Source: an uncultured Litoreibacter sp. (GTDB lineage Bacteria > Pseudomonadota > Alphaproteobacteria > Rhodobacterales > Rhodobacteraceae). Taken from it: a stretch of DNA of 64,000 bases. Position numbers and translations under genes: made by a program. The notes beneath the pieces were generated by a model, which did not search any database, was not told the DNA's origin, and worked only from the letters and a program-made list of their open reading frames with translations. This document shows positions 28,113-35,264 of this stretch, in pieces. Within the stretch, counting starts at the first letter, position 1. Each line of letters begins with the position of its first letter. The stretch lies in contig NZ_CANMXB010000001.1 in the NCBI RefSeq assembly GCF_947501785.1, positions 1,693,048 through 1,757,047 on the forward strand, given 5' to 3'.

Positions 28113-28753
28113 TGTTCAACGTTTTTACCAGCTATCACCATCATTTGGATCAGGACTTCAAAGAGGATTTTGTAACTTGGGGCACGCGGTGCGGTCTCAT
28201 CAACGATTACTCAGTTAACACTGGGGAAATTGACGAAACCTTACCAAACGAAACAATAAGGCAAACTATCCGTGACTACTATTTGCGAGACTCAGAAGTA
28301 ACCGTCCTTCTTTGTGGTAAGGAAACGCGTTTTCGAAAACATGTAGATTGGGAACTGAAGTCAACAATGATCAACGGGGCGAAGAACAAAAAATCTGGGA
28401 TATTGGTAATAGACTTACCCACATCAGATTCGTTTAGTTGGCATACATCTTACTTTGGTGAAAAGGAGCTAATTTATCCAGAAAAGACAACTGGTTGGTT
28501 TTCCATCGATACTGAAGAAGACTGGAAAAGCCGCTTCCCGAACCTTCCTAGGCGAATAATCGAAAATATGAGAAAATGGGACGTTAATATTTCTATCGTT
28601 CCATGGGAAAGAGTCTACGGCCATCCGGATCGGCTGAAGTTTTTGCTTTCTGAAACGGCTAAGTCAGGAAAGACGAACAATTACGATACCTCGCGAATAA
28701 TGCGTACTAAGAACTACAATCCTAAAACCGACTTCTTCGACCAACGTACATAG
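28112..28753 (+). CDS. ThsB-like TIR domain protein (DUF1863 / MTH538 type)
   Basis: 213 residues. The first 100 follow the TIR-like fold of DUF1863 proteins and Thoeris ThsB: opening strand FNVFTSYHHHLDQDF, SEVTVLLCGKETRFRKHVDWELKSTM (strand, loop, helix), then SGILVIDLP. Glu81 in the WEL motif aligns with the Glu of the RRWVRYEI segment I recall in ThsB and is the candidate catalytic residue for NAD breakdown. Residues 130-213 form an extension ending NNYDTSRIMR, which I recall in other stand-alone DUF1863 proteins. Sampled lines are about 33-37 percent GC, far below the flanks. It is coupled to the membrane protein upstream; no ThsA is present. Confidence 0.8.
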   Translation: MFNVFTSYHHHLDQDFKEDFVTWGTRCGLINDYSVNTGEIDETLPNETIRQTIRDYYLRDSEVTVLLCGKETRFRKHVDWELKSTMINGAKNKKSGILVIDLPTSDSFSWHTSYFGEKELIYPEKTTGWFSIDTEEDWKSRFPNLPRRIIENMRKWDVNISIVPWERVYGHPDRLKFLLSETAKSGKTNNYDTSRIMRTKNYNPKTDFFDQRT

Positions 28754-28883
28754 ATACTTCCAAATGAATGGGCTGTTGAGCGGATCGTTCTGCGCCGGTG
28801 GCGCATGGTCCACCCAAATCACCTCCGCAAAACCTCAAATCCATGCTCAACTCCCCGACATTACCCACCAAAGGAGTTTGCCC

Positions 28884-28967
28884 ATGTTACGCCCATTGAT
28901 CCCCCTCGCCGCGCTCACCTTCACCTCCTGCGCCCAACAAGAACCCGTCTCCGGCACCACGCGGTGA
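28884..28967 (+). CDS. Very short predicted lipoprotein
   Basis: 27 residues: MLRPLIPLAALTFTSCAQQE and a short tail. It has a basic-hydrophobic start and a lipobox-like LTFTSC, giving an acylated Cys16 and a mature peptide of about 12 residues, similar in form to entericidin-like peptides. AAAGGAG lies eight bases upstream of the ATG. No homologue is recognised. Confidence 0.5.
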   Translation: MLRPLIPLAALTFTSCAQQEPVSGTTR

Positions 28968-29053
28968 CCGATCCTTGACACCCCGTGCGCCCTCCCCCTA
29001 CGCTTATCGTCATTTAGACGACCCTCGATTTTAGACCAAAAGGACTTTTGAAA

Positions 29054-29395
29054 ATGACCGATACATCCACCACCCGTTTGTCCATCAACCTGAGCGCCGG
29101 CAGCATCGAGGCCGAGGGGAGCGAGGAGTTTGTCTCCGCCGTTTACGAAGATTTCCGTGACAATCTGGAAGCCTACCAGCCGCGCACGGCGACCAAGGTG
29201 AAGCCTATGCCGTTCAAGCGACCACATATCATGCCCAAGCCCACCGGCCTGCCGAAACGGCCCGAGATGAAGGACGCCGTGGCGGATGCCAAGAAGAAGG
29301 CCGCCGCCGCGAAAGCTGCCGCTGCAAAGGCCGCCGCCGAAAAGAAGCGGGCCGCCGCGAAGAAAGCCGCCGCTGCCGCAAAAGAGAAGGCGTAG
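29054..29395 (+). CDS. Protein with small alpha/beta N-domain and lysine/alanine-rich tail
   Basis: 113 residues. Residues 8-40 (RLSINLSAGSIEAEGSEEFV, then a helix) look like a strand-strand-helix unit. A proline- and lysine-rich linker (about 45-70) follows, then about 40 residues of almost pure K/A/E repeats predicted as a helix like histone-H1 tails. The tail could bind nucleic acid or act as a stalk. I do not recognise the family. AAGGA precedes the ATG; a TTG at 29048 is in frame. It is convergent with the antitoxin-like gene across a strong hairpin. Confidence 0.65.
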   Translation: MTDTSTTRLSINLSAGSIEAEGSEEFVSAVYEDFRDNLEAYQPRTATKVKPMPFKRPHIMPKPTGLPKRPEMKDAVADAKKKAAAAKAAAAKAAAEKKRAAAKKAAAAAKEKA

Positions 29396-29407
29396 CAGCC
29401 AAGGTTG

Positions 29408-29425
29408 GGCGGGGTTCACCCCGCC
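29408..29425. terminator. Hairpin between convergent genes
   Basis: GGCGGGG and CCCCGCC form a perfect 7-pair stem with a TTCA loop, 13 bases after the upstream stop. There is no strong T-run on either side, so termination is likely but not certain. Confidence 0.55.
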
Positions 29426-29453
29426 TCCCCCCGCCTCCCCCTGCGCATCCCGC

Positions 29454-29870
29454 CTACTCCCGCTCCCGCCGCGTCACCTGCGCGACGTCGCGCTCGAAAT
29501 CTCCCACCGCGGGCCGGCGCTCGTAATCGCCGCCGTCGACATAGGTCTCGTACCGGCTGCCATCCTCGATCATGCCCGACAGCCGCGCATGCATGAAGGC
29601 GCGCAGCACGTCGTTCATGCGGGTCTGAAACCCCTGCCCGGTGCTGCGGAAAAACTTGGCCACATCTCTGTCGATGCGGATGGTCATCCGCTCCTTGCCG
29701 GGGCTGTCTTTGCGGTCTGCAATTTCCTGCCATTCAGGCGGCAGCGCAAAGATGCCCGCTTCCAGCTGGTGATGCAGGTCGTAGGTCAGCTCCCGCATCA
29801 GATCGATCAGGAAATAATGGTGTCTTTTTTGCCGCGTCGACATCTGCGCGCGGACGGTCTTCTGGCCCAT
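29454..29870 (-). CDS. Orphan BrnA-type antitoxin family protein (DUF4415-like)
   Basis: 138 residues. The segment KERMTIRIDRDVAKFFRSTG followed by GFQTRMNDVLRAFM is the ribbon-helix-helix pattern of BrnA/DUF4415 antitoxins. It is preceded by an unusual 60-residue N-terminal part (STRQKRHHYFLIDLMRELTY and a QLEAGIFALPPEW helix). BrnA normally follows a BrnT toxin of about 90 residues, but no such gene is adjacent on either side. It may be a solitary regulator. ATG 29870 has AAGGGGGG upstream; the ATG at 29891 is less well placed. Confidence 0.75.
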   Translation of the reverse strand: MGQKTVRAQMSTRQKRHHYFLIDLMRELTYDLHHQLEAGIFALPPEWQEIADRKDSPGKERMTIRIDRDVAKFFRSTGQGFQTRMNDVLRAFMHARLSGMIEDGSRYETYVDGGDYERRPAVGDFERDVAQVTRRERE

Positions 29871-30022
29871 TTCGGCCCCCCTTTCATGCACCCGGGAAAG
29901 AGGAAGCCATACCCAAATAAGGTTAACGTGCCGTGACGACAGCCCGTCGGTACGCGCGGTGCACGGGATGTGTACAGGGTGTGTACGCGCTTTTTGCTGG
30001 ACTTTGAGGTTAGGTTAACGCC

Positions 30023-30493
30023 TCAGCCCATGCCGGTTGGATGCGCTGTTTCGTCTTCCAGATGCAGCTTCATCTCGACCAGCACCTTCTGCAAAGCAAG
30101 GGTTTCGCTGAGCATCCGCTTGGCCTCGTTCGCAGTGATCACCCCATCCTCGATGGACATGTTGTATTCGCTCATCAGCATCGCGAATCGCTGCGCCAAC
30201 GCCACGATATCCGCGTTCACACTGGCCGAGTTTCGGGTCGCATTATCGTTTGCTTCCAACGTGTTACCGTTGATTTCCGCCAAGGCCGTGGTGACATGCG
30301 GGTAGCTTGACACCGCCTCCAACGACACCACCGCATCGATGGGCATATAGCGTTCCGCATGTTCGGGATTGTCGGAATAATACCGCCCCAACGTCGCCTT
30401 TGAACGCCCCGTCAACTCACACGCCACCTCGATGCCCACGTCTTTGACGAGCGCCTCGGTGTGCTTTTTCAGATATTTGAATTTTGCTGTCAT
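30023..30493 (-). CDS. Phage-like helix-turn-helix regulatory protein
   Basis: 156 residues. The N-terminal third (KKHTEALVKDVGIEVACELT, then GRSKATLGRYYSDN) reads as a helix-turn-helix with the recognition helix near residues 28-40. The rest is helical, with a conserved-looking C-terminal segment NEAKRMLSETLALQKVL. It resembles phage CII-like regulators found in alphaproteobacterial genomes, but I cannot assign a family firmly. AAGGA precedes the ATG, and its promoter region carries an inverted repeat, suggesting autoregulation. Confidence 0.65.
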   Translation of the reverse strand: MTAKFKYLKKHTEALVKDVGIEVACELTGRSKATLGRYYSDNPEHAERYMPIDAVVSLEAVSSYPHVTTALAEINGNTLEANDNATRNSASVNADIVALAQRFAMLMSEYNMSIEDGVITANEAKRMLSETLALQKVLVEMKLHLEDETAHPTGMG

Positions 30494-30531
30494 CCCCGGT
30501 CCTTTGACGCAATACTAACGACGTTTCACAG

Positions 30532-30556
30532 GGGGAAAACCCCATAATGTTTCCCC
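30532..30556. promoter_or_regulatory. Inverted repeat GGGGAAA-N11-TTTCCCC upstream of the HTH gene
   Basis: Seven-base arms at 30532-30538 and 30550-30556. It sits between the putative promoter and the start of the HTH gene, about 40-60 bases upstream of the ATG, where a bound dimer would block transcription. Confidence 0.45.
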
Positions 30557-30572
30557 TACCCCAAGGTCACTT

Positions 30573-30600
30573 TTATCATAAGATACAGGGAGTTCCGCAA
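30573..30600 (-). promoter_or_regulatory. Candidate promoter of the HTH gene
   Basis: On the reverse strand TTGCGG (30600-30595), a 16-base spacer, then TGATAA (30578-30573). The downstream dyad at 30532-30556 lies in the expected 5' untranslated region. Confidence 0.35.
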
Positions 30601-30636
30601 TTATTTCGCGGACGAGGTGACAAAAACCGTAATTGC
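30597..30636. promoter_or_regulatory. Long-range inverted repeat GCAATTA ... TAATTGC
   Basis: Seven-base AT-rich arms at 30597-30603 and 30630-30636 lie 26 bases apart in the 287-base gap between the HTH gene and tdk. The first arm overlaps the putative -35 of the HTH promoter. The remainder of this gap holds no recognisable gene. Confidence 0.25.
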
Positions 30637-30780
30637 TGTCATCCGGGTGAGGTCGCTTCGCGATTGCGCAGCATCCCTCGAAGTAGCTGCATCCCCCAGT
30701 CGCACACCAACCAGCGCCCTCACCCGACCCAGCCCAGACACCGGTTGTACCCCCGATGAAGGAGCGCTAAATCCGGGTCC

Positions 30781-31359
30781 ATGGCCAAGCTTTACTTCCA
30801 CTACTCCACCATGAACGCCGGCAAATCGACCCTGCTTTTGCAGGCCGCGCATAACTACCAGGAAATGGGCATGGACACGTTCCTGCTGACTGCCGATTTC
30901 GACAGTCGGTCGGGCGAAGGGAAAATCGGCAGCCGCATAGGTTTTGCCAAGAAAGCAACGACTTACGGCGCGGATGACGACCTTTTTCAGCTGATATCAA
31001 ACCGGCTGGCCAAGGGCGATATCGCCTGCGTGATGGTGGATGAGGCCCAATGGTTGAGCAGCGATCAGGTCTGGCAACTTGCCCGCGCGGCCGACGATCT
31101 GGGCGTGCCCGTCATGTGCTACGGGCTGCGCGTCGACTTCAGGGGGGAGCTGTTCCCGGGCTCCGCAACATTGCTGGCATTGGCCGATGACTTGCGCGAG
31201 GTTCGCACCATTTGCCATTGCGGCCGCAAGGCCACGATGGTGATCCGCAAAGGGGCTGACGGGAAGGCTGTCACCGATGGCGACCAAGTTGTTGTGGGCG
31301 GCAATGAGACCTATTTGTCGCTATGCCGGAAGCATTGGCGTGAGGCTGTTGGCGGCTAA
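30781..31359 (+). CDS. tdk: Thymidine kinase (type II)
   Basis: 192 residues; phosphorylates thymidine to dTMP with ATP in the salvage pathway. P-loop STMNAGKST (residues 9-17), DEAQW (87-91), GLRVDFRGELFPGS (115-128), and zinc-ligand cysteines at 145/147 (CHC) and 182 (LCRKH) are present. It is the right edge of the accessory patch. An ATP-grasp or nucleotide gene is not co-transcribed with it. Confidence 0.96.
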   Translation: MAKLYFHYSTMNAGKSTLLLQAAHNYQEMGMDTFLLTADFDSRSGEGKIGSRIGFAKKATTYGADDDLFQLISNRLAKGDIACVMVDEAQWLSSDQVWQLARAADDLGVPVMCYGLRVDFRGELFPGSATLLALADDLREVRTICHCGRKATMVIRKGADGKAVTDGDQVVVGGNETYLSLCRKHWREAVGG

Positions 31360-31392
31360 ACCGCGCCAAGGCCCCATCAGGCGCAAGACCCG

Positions 31393-32343
31393 CTAAACCA
31401 AATTTGGCGGCTGCTTCCCGTCGAAAAAGGCGTTCACATTCGCAAGCGCCATCATCCCCATGCCTTCCCGCACATCGAGCGCAGCCGTCCCCAGATGGGG
31501 CAGCAACGTGACATGTTCCATATCGATCAATGCCTGAGGAACAACAGGTTCCTCCTCGTAGACATCCAAACCCGCCCCCGCCAACTGGCCCTCCTGCAGC
31601 GCGGATACGAGCGCAGCCTCGTCAATCACATCGCCCCGCGAAATGTTCACCAAAATGGCGTGGGACTGCATCGCGGTTAGGAAATTTCGGTCGATCAGGT
31701 GCCGAGTTTGCGCCCCGCCCGGGGTGGCCACGACAACGACATCGGCTATACGCGCGACATCCTCGGGGCTGGCAAGCTGCTGCGCACCGTTGACCACTTT
31801 CGTGGACCGGTTGGCAAAGACGATTTTGCAGCCAAACCCAGCCTTGCACCGATGGGCAATGGCTTGCCCGATGCGACCCATGCCGATGATCCCTACGGTC
31901 TTGCCGGAGACATGCAGGCCTAGCATCTGGGTTGGCTGCCAGCCGGTCCACTTGCCGGCACGCACCAAGCGCTCCCCCTCGCCAGCACGGCGGGCGGTCA
32001 TCAAGATCAAGGTCATCGCGATGTCGGCCGTGGCATCTGTTACTGCGCCCGGGGTGTTGCTGACCGCTATGCCACGGGCTTTGGCCGTTTCTACGTCGAT
32101 GTGGTTATATCCGACCCCAAAATTGGCGATCACTTTGCATCGCACGACGTCGCAGGCACGTATGGCATCGCCCGTGAACTGATCTCCCAAAGTTGGGAGG
32201 ATGGCGTCATAGGCCCCAAGCGCCGAGGTCACTTCCACCTCGGTCATCGAGGCCTCGGTGTCGCGCAAAGTGACGTCGTATCGATCCGCCGCTGCACGTA
32301 ATACGCTGTCTGGAAGTTTCTTCGAAATCAGAAGGTTAGGCAT
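31393..32343 (-). CDS. D-isomer 2-hydroxyacid dehydrogenase (glyoxylate/hydroxypyruvate reductase type)
   Basis: 316 residues. The NAD(P)-binding Rossmann motif is GKTVGIIGMGRIGQAIAHRC. Substrate and catalytic elements include NFGVGYNHIDVETAKARGI, the Arg-containing TPGGAQTRHLI, NISRGDVIDEAAL, and the catalytic-His segment LLPHLGTAALDVR. It would reduce glyoxylate or hydroxypyruvate, or oxidise D-2-hydroxyacids. The ATG at 32343 overlaps the csaA stop (TGATG), so the two are coupled. Precise substrate not determinable. Confidence 0.92.
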   Translation of the reverse strand: MPNLLISKKLPDSVLRAAADRYDVTLRDTEASMTEVEVTSALGAYDAILPTLGDQFTGDAIRACDVVRCKVIANFGVGYNHIDVETAKARGIAVSNTPGAVTDATADIAMTLILMTARRAGEGERLVRAGKWTGWQPTQMLGLHVSGKTVGIIGMGRIGQAIAHRCKAGFGCKIVFANRSTKVVNGAQQLASPEDVARIADVVVVATPGGAQTRHLIDRNFLTAMQSHAILVNISRGDVIDEAALVSALQEGQLAGAGLDVYEEEPVVPQALIDMEHVTLLPHLGTAALDVREGMGMMALANVNAFFDGKQPPNLV

Positions 32344-32681
32344 CAATACATTCTTCCACCAATCGGAACGCCTTTGTCCGGCACCAGCAGCACCACCTCG
32401 CCGTCCTCATCTGGCACGCCCAACACCAAAACCTCTGACATCACCGGTCCGATTTGGCGCGGCGGAAAGTTCACGACCGCCAGTACGCGTTTGCCGGGCA
32501 AGCCCTCAGGCGAATAATGTTTTGTGATCTGCGCCGAGCTCTTTTTCTCGCCCAACTCCGGGCCAAAATCGACCCAAAGCTTGATCGCGGGTTTGCGTGC
32601 CTCAGGAAACGGCTCCGCCCTCACGACTTGGCCGACGCGGATGTCGACTTTCATGAAGTCGTCAAAGGTTATGTCTGACAT
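32343..32681 (-). CDS. csaA: CsaA-type tRNA-binding protein
   Basis: 112 residues forming a single tRNA_bind OB fold. TFDDFMKVDIRVGQVVRAEP, KLWVDFGPELGEKKSSAQIT, GKRVLAVVNFPPRQIGPVMS and the C-terminal KGVPIGGRMY match CsaA. The family binds tRNA and has been described as having an export-related chaperone activity. It is co-translated with the downstream dehydrogenase and lies 3 bases after proC. Confidence 0.92.
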   Translation of the reverse strand: MSDITFDDFMKVDIRVGQVVRAEPFPEARKPAIKLWVDFGPELGEKKSSAQITKHYSPEGLPGKRVLAVVNFPPRQIGPVMSEVLVLGVPDEDGEVVLLVPDKGVPIGGRMY

Positions 32682-32683
32682 GG

Positions 32684-33493
32684 CTACTCTCTCAATTCCC
32701 GGCTGCGGTCCGTCGCGGCCTTCACCGCCCGTTTCAAAAGATCCGGGAACCCGCGCTCTTCGTCCATCAAGACCTCAAGCGCGGCTTGTGTTGTCCCGTT
32801 CGGGCTGGTCACGTTAATGCGCAGTTGCGATGGGCTTTCCTCTGCCTGCTCTGCAAGATGTCCGGCGCCGCCAACCGTGGCCTTTGCAAGCTGCATTGCC
32901 AGCTCCGGGGAAAGGCCTTGCGCTTCACCGGCGGCTGCCAACGTCTCGATCAGATGAAACACATAGGCCGGGCCTGACCCCGACACGCCAGTGACCGCGT
33001 CAATCTGATCTTCGTTTTCCAGCCTGACGACCTGCCCAACCGCCGCAAGCAGCGCTTCCGCCAAATCCAGATCAGCGGGGGTCGCGTTTGCGTTACCAAT
33101 GATGGCTGTGATCCCGCGACCAATAGCAGCTGGCGTGTTAGGCATCGACCGAATGACCCGGCTCTCCTTGCCAAAAACGTCTTCAAACGCGGAAATCGGG
33201 GTGCCTGCGGCGATGGACAGAAAAACCGTCTCTCCCGCGAGGCGTTGCAAAGCTCCCAATGCGTCGCCCATCATTTGTGGCTTAACTGCAATCAATGCAA
33301 TGGCCGGAGACGACGGCAGGTCCGAGTTCACCTGAACCCCTTGCGCGTTCAACCAATCGGATGGGTGCGGATCAATGACATGAACGGCATCTGGTGACAC
33401 GCCTTGCGCCAGCCATCCTTGAAGCAAGGCCGAGCCCATTTTGCCGCATCCCAGTAAGACCAGCCCGCGCGCGTTTATGTCCGTCAAATCCAT
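32684..33493 (-). CDS. proC: Pyrroline-5-carboxylate reductase
   Basis: 269 residues; last step of proline synthesis, NAD(P)H-dependent. LVLLGCGKMGSALLQGW near the start is the dinucleotide-binding loop; RSMPNTPAAIGRGITAI and VTGVSGSGPAYVFHLIETL are the signature regions. C-terminal LRINVTSPNGTTQAAL fits. ATG 33493 follows GGGGGC; the ATG at 33508 would add five residues. First of the proC-csaA-dehydrogenase run. Confidence 0.95.
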   Translation of the reverse strand: MDLTDINARGLVLLGCGKMGSALLQGWLAQGVSPDAVHVIDPHPSDWLNAQGVQVNSDLPSSPAIALIAVKPQMMGDALGALQRLAGETVFLSIAAGTPISAFEDVFGKESRVIRSMPNTPAAIGRGITAIIGNANATPADLDLAEALLAAVGQVVRLENEDQIDAVTGVSGSGPAYVFHLIETLAAAGEAQGLSPELAMQLAKATVGGAGHLAEQAEESPSQLRINVTSPNGTTQAALEVLMDEERGFPDLLKRAVKAATDRSRELRE

Positions 33494-33523
33494 CAAAGCC
33501 CCCGGCATATTCAGGGGCAGAGA

Positions 33524-34027
33524 TTAGGCGCGCCCGTAGGCCTCCGCAATGGCAACCTGCATGGCTTCGGCAGGTGTTCGGTCGCCCCAGCACACAAGTT
33601 GAAAAGCGGGGTAGAAACGCTCGGATGCCAGCACCGCTGCGCTGAGCATACGATCAATTTGATCCGCACCCGCGCCTGCACCGCCCGACAGCAGCAGCCC
33701 GTAGCGGTAGACCATCAATTTTTGCGCGCGCCAGTAGCTGAATGCGCCTGTCCAACAGGTGTCATTGGCCCGGTTGAGAACATCATAAAGCGCCGGCAAA
33801 CGCTCTTCCGGTGGCTCCATCTCGAAGGTGGACACCATTCTGAGCGTTTCGTCGTAGTTGGACCAAGCCAGCGTGATGGAATAGGTCCGCCACTGCCCCT
33901 CGATCGCCATGGCTATCTGATCTTCCGCGATGCGGTCGAAGTCCCATTCGTGATGTTCAGCAAGGGTTTCCACCAAATCAATCGGGTGAAGATCCTCGGT
34001 TTCAAGGTAATGTTCCAGCTGCGACAT
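33524..34027 (-). CDS. YbjN domain-containing protein
   Basis: 167 residues beginning MSQLEHYLETEDLHPIDLVE. It is acidic, with a YbjN-type (T3SS-chaperone-like) fold pattern: EWDFDRIAEDQIAMAIEGQW, LPALYDVLNRANDTCWTGAF and an AVLASERFYPAFQLVCW helix. In alphaproteobacteria this gene is commonly next to proC. No enzymatic motif; role unknown. It lies just upstream of proC and may share its transcript. Confidence 0.85.
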   Translation of the reverse strand: MSQLEHYLETEDLHPIDLVETLAEHHEWDFDRIAEDQIAMAIEGQWRTYSITLAWSNYDETLRMVSTFEMEPPEERLPALYDVLNRANDTCWTGAFSYWRAQKLMVYRYGLLLSGGAGAGADQIDRMLSAAVLASERFYPAFQLVCWGDRTPAEAMQVAIAEAYGRA

Positions 34028-34201
34028 GTGCGGCCCCTGTCTGCTCTGGTGCCTGAGGCGTTGATCGCCGCTAAGCACTGGGTCCCAATCAAAGGGTCGT
34101 CTTTTTACGGTCAACCCTTACAACATATGGTGTGCCGGAACGCGGAGTCTGTAAAGAGTTTATTTGGAATTACCCACAACAGAGTGGGTCGGGCGGGATA
34201 A

Positions 34202-34222
34202 AACCTCCGGATTCCGAAGGTT
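34202..34222 (-). terminator. Terminator of the coaBC-dut-thiF operon
   Basis: On the reverse strand a 9-pair imperfect hairpin (AACCT with AGGTT outside, CGGA with TCCG inside) overlaps the thiF-like stop codon and runs into TTTTATC. Confidence 0.5.
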
Positions 34223-35264
34223 ATCCACCGCTCCCACAGATCTCGCAATCTGCACGCCGACTGACCTTGATGGTTCGCGTCTCGGCGTAAAGCGCGTCGT
34301 AGATGGTAAGCCGGTTTTTCAGCGTCTGCCCTGCGCCGGTGATGTGTTTTGTGGCCTCTGCCGCCATCATCGCCCCCAACACCCCCGGCAACGCGCCGAT
34401 CACGCCGGCCTCGGCACAAGTTGGCACCAACTCGCGCGTGGGCGCCTTTGGAAATACGCAGGCGTAGCATGGGCCATCGGTTGCCGGATCGAAAAGGCTG
34501 ATCTGCCCTTCCCACTGCGTAATCGCAGCCGAGATCAGCGGCACCTTGCCCGCCACGCAAGCCGCATTGACCAAATAGCGGGTCTCGAAATTGTCCGATC
34601 CGTCAAGCACCAGATCGTAGTCGGCCACGAGATCGTTCGCGAAGTCCGCCTCTAACCGGCGGTTGTAAGGTTTGACCGTGACAAATGGGTTTTGTGCTGC
34701 GATCGCATCGGCGGCAGACTGCACTTTCGGGCGGCCGACATCGCTGTCACTGTGGATGACCTGCCTCTGCAGATTGCTGACGGAGACGACATCGTCATCA
34801 ATAATGCCGATCGTGCCCACGCCCATTGCAGCGAGGTATTGCAATGCGGGTGCACCCAATCCGCCTGCACCAACGACCAAGACCTTGGCGGCTTTCAACT
34901 TCTTCTGACCGGGACCGCCCACCTCTCTAAGGATGATGTGACGCGCATATCGATCCAATTCAGCATCGGAAAATGCACCTGTCTTTGCGGGTGCCGGAGC
35001 CTCAGAATTGTCGTGCCTGGCCTTGAGGAGCATCAATCCCTGACGGTAAACCAACACCACTGCCGCTACCCCGATCAGGAGAAACCAGTTTGCGGCGCTG
35101 CCGCCGGTCGCCTCCTTCAGCGTGTTGCCGGCTGGAAGGGTCAGTTGAATGGCCAGAACGGCGACCAATACGACCCCCGGCAACAGCAATCGGGCGTGGG
35201 GCGACACTCGCATGTACCCGCCTGCCCAATAAAGCCCGATCAGAACCAAAAGAACGACGGCCAT
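34221..35264 (-). CDS. Membrane-anchored MoeB/ThiF family adenylyltransferase
   Basis: 347 residues. Three hydrophobic helices (about 2-17, 26-44 and 59-74) precede a cytosolic E1-like domain from about 95. That domain has KVLVVGAGGLGAPALQYLAA, DDDVVSVSNLQRQVIH (catalytic Arg), DLVLDGSDNFETRYLVN, and two CxxC pairs (CYAC and CEIC) for zinc. It would adenylate the C-terminal Gly of a sulfur-carrier protein (MoaD or ThiS) for molybdopterin or thiamine synthesis. It directly follows dut. The membrane anchor is unlike the standard soluble MoeB. Confidence 0.88.
   Translation of the reverse strand: MAVVLLVLIGLYWAGGYMRVSPHARLLLPGVVLVAVLAIQLTLPAGNTLKEATGGSAANWFLLIGVAAVVLVYRQGLMLLKARHDNSEAPAPAKTGAFSDAELDRYARHIILREVGGPGQKKLKAAKVLVVGAGGLGAPALQYLAAMGVGTIGIIDDDVVSVSNLQRQVIHSDSDVGRPKVQSAADAIAAQNPFVTVKPYNRRLEADFANDLVADYDLVLDGSDNFETRYLVNAACVAGKVPLISAAITQWEGQISLFDPATDGPCYACVFPKAPTRELVPTCAEAGVIGALPGVLGAMMAAEATKHITGAGQTLKNRLTIYDALYAETRTIKVSRRADCEICGSGG

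Noticed and set aside
29286-29936. 216-codon forward frame overlapping the lysine-tailed protein and antisense to the antitoxin gene
   Set aside because: It is a proline/arginine-rich shadow frame.
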